Below, piece by piece: positions 58,984 to 64,000 of a DNA stretch of 64,000 nucleotides. The notes under the pieces are model-generated. The model worked only from the letters and a program-made list of their open reading frames with translations. It was not told where the DNA came from and did no database searches. Source of the DNA: Anisakis pegreffii. Taxonomy: Eukaryota; Nematoda; Chromadorea; Rhabditida; Anisakidae. Numbering within the stretch: the first letter of the stretch is position 1; the number at the start of each line of letters is the position of its first letter. Location of the stretch: assembly GCA_035041965.1 (NCBI GenBank), contig JAPYMA010000401.1, positions 1-64,000 on the forward strand. The letters run 5' to 3'. The translations under genes and the position numbers were made by a program.

Positions 58984-61599
58984 ATGTCACCAGAGCGTGC
59001 AAACGTCCACTCCAAACTAACCATTCAGTCGTATGTGATTCTGGATTTCGAAACAACTGGATTATTCCCTAAAGAACCACTGAATCCTTTATTCGCATTC
59101 CCAGAGCCTGGTGACGATAAGCGTAGACCAGATGTTTTGCTGGCGCAATACATTCGAGCGAGTGAGTGTTATTGATTCCAACTTTGATATGTTACGAGGA
59201 AAAGTCACGAACTTACCCTCATCTTTCTGGATGAGACATATATCATTTTGTAGCGCTCATGTAGCTGATCATGGATCTACAAATAATTCCGTTAATGTCG
59301 ATAGATGGTTGGTAATGAATGAAAGTGATTTGAAGCTAACGTGCGAGACGCTCCACAAATAGTTGAAGTGTGTGCAATATCAGCGGCGAGATCGCAACTG
59401 CTGGATGGAATCGAAAGAATGAATGATATAATTAAGATGAGCGATGATCATCCCTCCAGCCATCAACATAATGTCGGCACTTATGTTCGTATTCCTCATC
59501 ATGTTCACACCAGACAGGTTCATCCCTCAACATCCATTCTCTAAATTCACTTCGTTCAATTGTTTTCCATCGATGACTCGATTGAGAACACTTCAAAAAA
59601 ATTGTTTGGTTGCAGAAACCTTTGAAATTAAAACGCAATTACTGTCGTCAGTTTATTGCATTAAAAATCGGCATTTCAACAGTAATAATTCACATGAATC
59701 AACACTTATTGTTAGATATAAGCAAAAGCGTGAGTAATGATAATGATTGCAGATCAAGCCAATTCTGACGGAGACAGAATGGAAGGAATATGAAAAGCGA
59801 AGATGTGTGATGAGAAGTTAGTATTGAATTATCGAGTACTATTCATATCATTGATAGTATTTGAATTGTTTTTTAGCGATCAAATTGAGCCGTAGTGCAT
59901 TGGAGGAATGCAATACGTTTGCGGACGAATGGACAGGCTTGCATTTATTTCTGGATAAAATGCCGAAACCAGTTTGTATTATTGCACACAACGGTGTACG
60001 GTTAGTGGCATAACGCTCGATTCAACGAAGTTTATCAGGAAACCTTTCGGGAATGAATATTTCAGGTATGATTATCGCATATTGTTCGCGGAAATGCAAC
60101 GACATGACCTGCTGAAAACGAAACCGATTCCTGACGAGGTAGTTGATTGCGTGTCCATTTCTCGACTTCATTTTACACTCGATATTCATATCTATGATAT
60201 GAGTAAGAAGATAGATGTTATCGTAAAAACGACTTTAAAGATTATGTATGAAATTTTAGAAATGATTCAGAGATTCATTCAATTTAAGGTTTATTTTATT
60301 GACTCGTATATGATGTTTATGGATCTCGAGAAGAAACATCATGAAGATTTGAAATTATTAACAAAGATGATCGATTGGTCAAAAGGTTCGTTCAGTTCAT
60401 GTTTGTTGTTGCTATTTATGATTGGATGTACTGCGTTGAATATTCGACTAGTAATGTGGCGATGTAAAATTTTCAGTGTCATCGCACCATCAGCTTCTCC
60501 AACCCGAAATCACTGCTCCGTCCTCATCAACAGTGATCACTCTGAAACTGTCAACTTTCACCCCAAACAACTCGTCCTCATCAGATACCACCCCAAACAA
60601 ACCATCCCCATCAGCTATTACCCCGAACAACCCATCTCCATCAAGTGCCACCTCAAATAACCCATCTCCATCAAGTGCCACCCGAAATAACCCATCTCCA
60701 TCAAGTGCTACCCCAAACAACCCGTCCTCACCAACTGTCAGCCCGAATAATTCCCCCGTCCCGAACTCTCCCCAAAGTCGTCCTGAATGCACAAATCCGT
60801 CAGTTGCAACAACGAACAACGTTCCATCCGAATCGATAAGGTATTGTGTTTATACTCTTTCCAGACTCGTTCATCCACCCTACTTTGTCATTTAATTAAA
60901 ACAGCATTTCAGTAGCAGTAATTGTACCGCGAGACGCTCCATATTCGATTTGTCTGATGACCATCCAATTCAGTTTATGCGAAACTCACAATGGTCTCCT
61001 GCAAAACGTAAACGGACTCGTCCTAATCTTCTCAAGTGAGTCAGTCGAAAGCTGTTCCATAGTCGTTTAATCGCTATCCTCATTTCTTTACCAATCTTAA
61101 AATCCTTGATTTCGTCTATTTGATTATCATTAAAGCAGTAATTGTTGTTGTAGTCGATAATAATCTCGTTTTTGTAGGCGTTCACGAGGCGATTGGGTTT
61201 TTGACAACTACTCTTCAGTGCGATACTTTCATGAAAGCGGTGTTTTCAAACTTGAGCAAATGTACAAAGATGTTAGTTAGTGCAAATTGTTATTGTAATA
61301 ACAAGAAACAAACAGAAAATGTTCCTAATTCATTCCATTTAATGGAAGATGTAAATACTGTGCGTTTTACTGCGAAAATGAATGTGAGCGTTTAATCTGA
61401 GCAGCTATATTTTATTCAGTTGATCAACAAACCACTCGAAGCGCACTACGCTCAAGAAGATTGCGAGGCTCTTCTTCAGGTTTGTATGGCTTATGGGCAA
61501 GAGTTCATCGACTATGTCGATTCGAAAGCCGTCCCATTCCCTTACAATACCATCGTATCTTCCAATAATAATGATAATTTCTCAACAACTCATCAATAA
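58984..61599 (+). CDS. TREX-type DEDDh 3'-5' exonuclease with repeat insert
   Basis: Predicted DNA 3'-5' exonuclease of the TREX1/TREX2 family. Ten exons: 58984-59161, 59336-59517, 59753-59816, 59877-60000, 60066-60138, 60289-60385, 60477-60840, 60913-61035, 61178-61271, 61420-61599, giving 492 aa against about 236-314 in human TREX proteins. All catalytic residues are visible: ExoI D21-F-E23 in YVILDFETTG, ExoII in IIAHNGVRYDYRILF with D185, and ExoIII H442-Y-A-Q-E-D447. About 35 extra residues follow ExoI. Between ExoII and ExoIII lies an insert (about 240-405) of Asn/Pro/Ser repeats ending in a basic AKRKRTRP patch, possibly a nuclear signal. No C-terminal membrane anchor as in TREX1. Junctions keep phase, but the two inserts could be spliced differently. 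Confidence 0.85.
60571..60750 (+). repeat. In-frame 30-bp tandem repeat in TREX exon 7
   Basis: Six consecutive 30-bp units (60571-60600 through 60721-60750) in exact register with the reading frame, each encoding a variant of NNPSPSSAT plus one residue. The three middle units (60631-60720) are almost identical at DNA level, which suggests recent expansion or homogenisation. Confidence 0.85.
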
Positions 61600-62050
61600 T
61601 ACTCAGTCTCTTCATTAACTTCTCGTTACTGATGTCATAACTGTGTCCTACTACTTTTCTCATTCAGAGTAATTAATCTAAACGAATTCATTTTGAATTC
61701 ATTGCATTCATTCATCTAATTTCATTCTCATCATATACTAAGAGCTAACGAGTTGATCAACTAGCATTTCTTACGATAAGCTGTTTCTTGTAAATTTCTT
61801 GTAAATCTGCTTCTGTGCAGTTGTTTTAATCGCATTTTGTAAACTTGATCGTCATACTTCCATTTTGCATTTATACTCCTCAGTTCTGATTCATTTACTT
61901 TTGCATGTTTTATAGTTTGTTTCTTATTTATGCATTGCATTTTGATTTTGCATGTTTAGTGCATTGTTGCATTGTATTTGTTTCGTGTCGTTTTTATTAG
62001 CATTCCGTTCACTGGTTTGAAGTGATTTGCCTTCAAACATTTTTGAAATG

Positions 62051-62856
62051 TTATTCGTATTTTGTGCAGAAAATTAAATCTTGATTGATGGATTGCACTG
62101 TGAATTGTTGCAGTTTTCGAAATGTGTTAAGATTTATTTCCAAGCTAAATGAATCGCACAGAAGTACCCCCAGCCTGAACGAATCAGGTCTTTGCTGATT
62201 ATATCTTCCATTATTGTTACCAAAAGTGAACACCTCACGTAGCATACGTAAATCACGAACAAACAACCCATCAAAAGAAAACCAAGTGAAAAGTCGATCA
62301 CGAATTTTTCAATATCTCGAAGCATATAATCTAAAAATGATTCTGTGATGAATTGAGACCGAAATTTTGGAGTAGCAGTTCGAGTGGTAATACGATGATT
62401 CGCTGGTTGAAAACGCAATCATTGGGCTCCAAATTCCTTCCAGTAGAATTATTTGGAAGGATCGTTTGTTGTGACGAAAACGAATGACATTTGATGTATG
62501 GCTCATTTGGGTGTTTACGATGCGATGAATGGAACAAAGAAAAGCAGTCATCCAACGATGGTTGATTTCGTATCCGTTTTTGTGCTGTGATCAAAGAATG
62601 CGCGAAAATGAGTTGTTGTTGTGCTGGTATTACCGTTAAGAGTGTAGATTGATGTTGCAGTTACATAGTTGTCGAAGGCAGTGTGCTTTGTCATGCAGTG
62701 AGCACATCGTTCACTTACATCTGTTTCAACAAACGCATTCAGATGGTCATTTTCAGCAACACATTCACTGTTAATCACAAGATTTGTTGCTGATTGCAAA
62801 GCTGTATTAACGGTTACGAATGAGTCGGTGTGGGTTATTGTATGGTTGAATTGCAT
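62051..62856 (-). CDS. Possible minus-strand gene with one membrane span
   Basis: On the minus strand, 62856-62548 encodes a Thr/Asn-rich segment with paired Cys (ERCAHCMTKHTAFDNY). Around 62330-62220, after a TTTTTAG acceptor, there is a hydrophobic span (FSLGFLLMGCLFVIYVCYV) preceded by charged residues. A strong GTAAGT donor lies inside the first segment. Together this could be a small type I membrane protein with extracellular Thr-rich part. I recognise no family, cannot fix the exons and see no conserved core, so chance open frames remain possible. It would be the only minus-strand gene in the window. Confidence 0.25.
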
Positions 62857-63517
62857 TTGGTTTGGTGGATGAAGAAGAAAACATTAGAGATCACATTAAA
62901 CCTCTCATCACTGCCACTGTTCTACGAAACAAACATCTAGCCCAGTGGTTTTCACGCACAAGTGCTCCAATACTATTGATAATCTGGCACGCCGCCGTTA
63001 ATCCTCCTCCGCTACGTATAACGTCGGGAATAAAAGGGAGTCTGTTCCGGAAATCCCTCAGCGGCGTGAAAGAGATTAATTTTGGGGATGAAACAAGTAT
63101 TTAGAGGAACTTTATTTATCCATTGCAGAAACAACATGAAGCTCGGCAATTAAAAACGAAAAGCAATAAAAAACACGCTTCAGCGATTAAAAAAAAATGA
63201 AATTTAACAACAAGTTCAGTTACTCATGAAGAAGGAAGATGCAATAAACATTTGAGGAAATATCTTCGAAATGAACGAAAAAGCAATCATTTCATCAAAA
63301 TGATGGTTAATGAAGAAGTAAAAATTCATCAGAGGGACGAAAATAAATATGAACTATCGAGCGTTTTGAGATGCACAAGTGTCTCAAGTCTGTAATTCCC
63401 ATTCTCCTATTCAAGCATTTCAGTCATGAACATCATAAGAAAAGTTGCCGTTTATCACAGGAAATATCATGGAAGTAGGAGATATAGCAATGAACGTTCA
63501 TCACGGAAGAAGTATTA

Positions 63518-63988
63518 GGAGATATAGCAATTTTATTAAAGCTATCTCAACTAACGCACTATCACTCATTCATATATCACACATTGATCGCTGTAGATCA
63601 GTCTACACGTTATTATAGCGATATCGGAGTTGCCGCCTTCTCAGGTTCGCCCAAGAACACCTAAATTTTTTTTACAACATCCAATCCAGCAGAACGTCTA
63701 GATTCAGAAACACAAAATTTTCTTGAGCAGTTCCTCTAATTTGATGAGATACAGTTACATTCATAATGTTATAGAGTATTCCACATTCAAGATTCTCGAC
63801 TTCTCAGCTTTGAACAGTAACATATCAATTTCTTTACACCAATCCATCGAGCAGAATCTTTGGATTCAAAAAAAATATATGTCGGGTGATTTTGCATAGT
63901 TGAGGAGATGTAGCTATTTTATTAAAGCTATCTCAACTAGCGCAATGGTGCTCTTTGATATGCATTTGATCAGTACAGATCAATAAAT
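63518..63988. repeat. Tandemly duplicated AT-rich repeat family
   Basis: 63518-63608 and 63905-63988 share GGAGAT(A/G)TAGC ... TATTAAAGCTATCTCAACTA and a CAGATCA-type end. A second shared block (AATCCA-C-AGCAGAA) occurs near 63684 and 63842. Within each copy TAGCTATTTTATTAAAGCTA can fold back. A third partial copy starts at 28840 (AGTTGAGGAGATATAGCT). Confidence 0.6.
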
Positions 63989-64000
63989 ATTATGTATTAC

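Larger units (their letters stand above)
61600..64000. other. 3' spacer to end of window
   Basis: 2.4 kb after TREX. Contains the possible minus-strand gene at 62051-62856 and the repeat units 63518-63988, listed separately. A CAGTGGTTTTCA motif at 62942 recalls the hAT-like termini at 48.3 and 49.6 kb, followed by a GC-richer stretch. Confidence 0.45.

Noticed and set aside
60490..60819. Gly/Asp-rich minus-strand open frame
   Set aside because: Antisense of the 30-bp coding repeats of the TREX exon.
1..64000. CRISPR arrays, bacterial operons, insertion sequences
   Set aside because: Spliced eukaryotic genes throughout; no regularly spaced repeat array with unique spacers.

Overview
The window reads as a nematode nuclear contig. 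The coding parts are split into many short exons by introns mostly of 50-650 bp. The RNA-binding protein at 34-37 kb has the single-RRM plus CCHC-knuckle layout of worm RNP-1. Several AT-poor islands carry decayed TTAGGC/GCCTAA motifs, which is the nematode telomere unit. The sequence is AT-rich and the spacers are full of small fold-back repeats. I cannot place it to genus.

I could assemble twelve spliced protein-coding genes by hand. Every exon junction keeps phase, and all twelve genes are on the + strand. In order they are: mitochondrial phenylalanyl-tRNA synthetase (3233-6170), a GALNT2-type polypeptide GalNAc-transferase (11200-14027), a TMED4/9-type p24 cargo receptor (15859-16816), a short-chain dehydrogenase (17554-19664), a BRMS1/Sds3-family coiled-coil protein (21809-23298), NAA35/MAK10 (24476-28161), mitochondrial ribosomal protein S2 (29006-30835), DPY-30 (32050-32642), RNP-1 (34317-36927), DHTKD1 (41004-46718), DLST (54457-56730) and a TREX-type DEDDh 3'-5' exonuclease with a large repeat-rich insert (58984-61599).

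Functional themes: four genes act in mitochondria (FARS2, MRPS2, DHTKD1, DLST), two in the secretory pathway (GALNT2, TMED), and two in chromatin complexes (BRMS1, DPY-30). DHTKD1 is the E1 and DLST the shared E2 of the 2-oxoadipate dehydrogenase complex, so two subunits of one complex lie 7.7 kb apart on one strand. I see no tight operon: the closest spacers are about 0.7-0.85 kb.

Spacers hold hairpins, a 246-bp fold-back element with a perfect 8-bp target duplication (23676-23921), a two-copy dispersed repeat (2127-2509 and 33645-33990), a duplicated hAT-like region (48.3-49.8 kb) and minisatellites. Two unassigned coding candidates remain: an exon pair at 39611-40014 (+) and a possible minus-strand gene near 62.1-62.9 kb. 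The most unusual genome-level signal is the splice consensus: 46 of the 93 introns I modelled have GTT donors, and 23 of 93 end in AAG or GAG.
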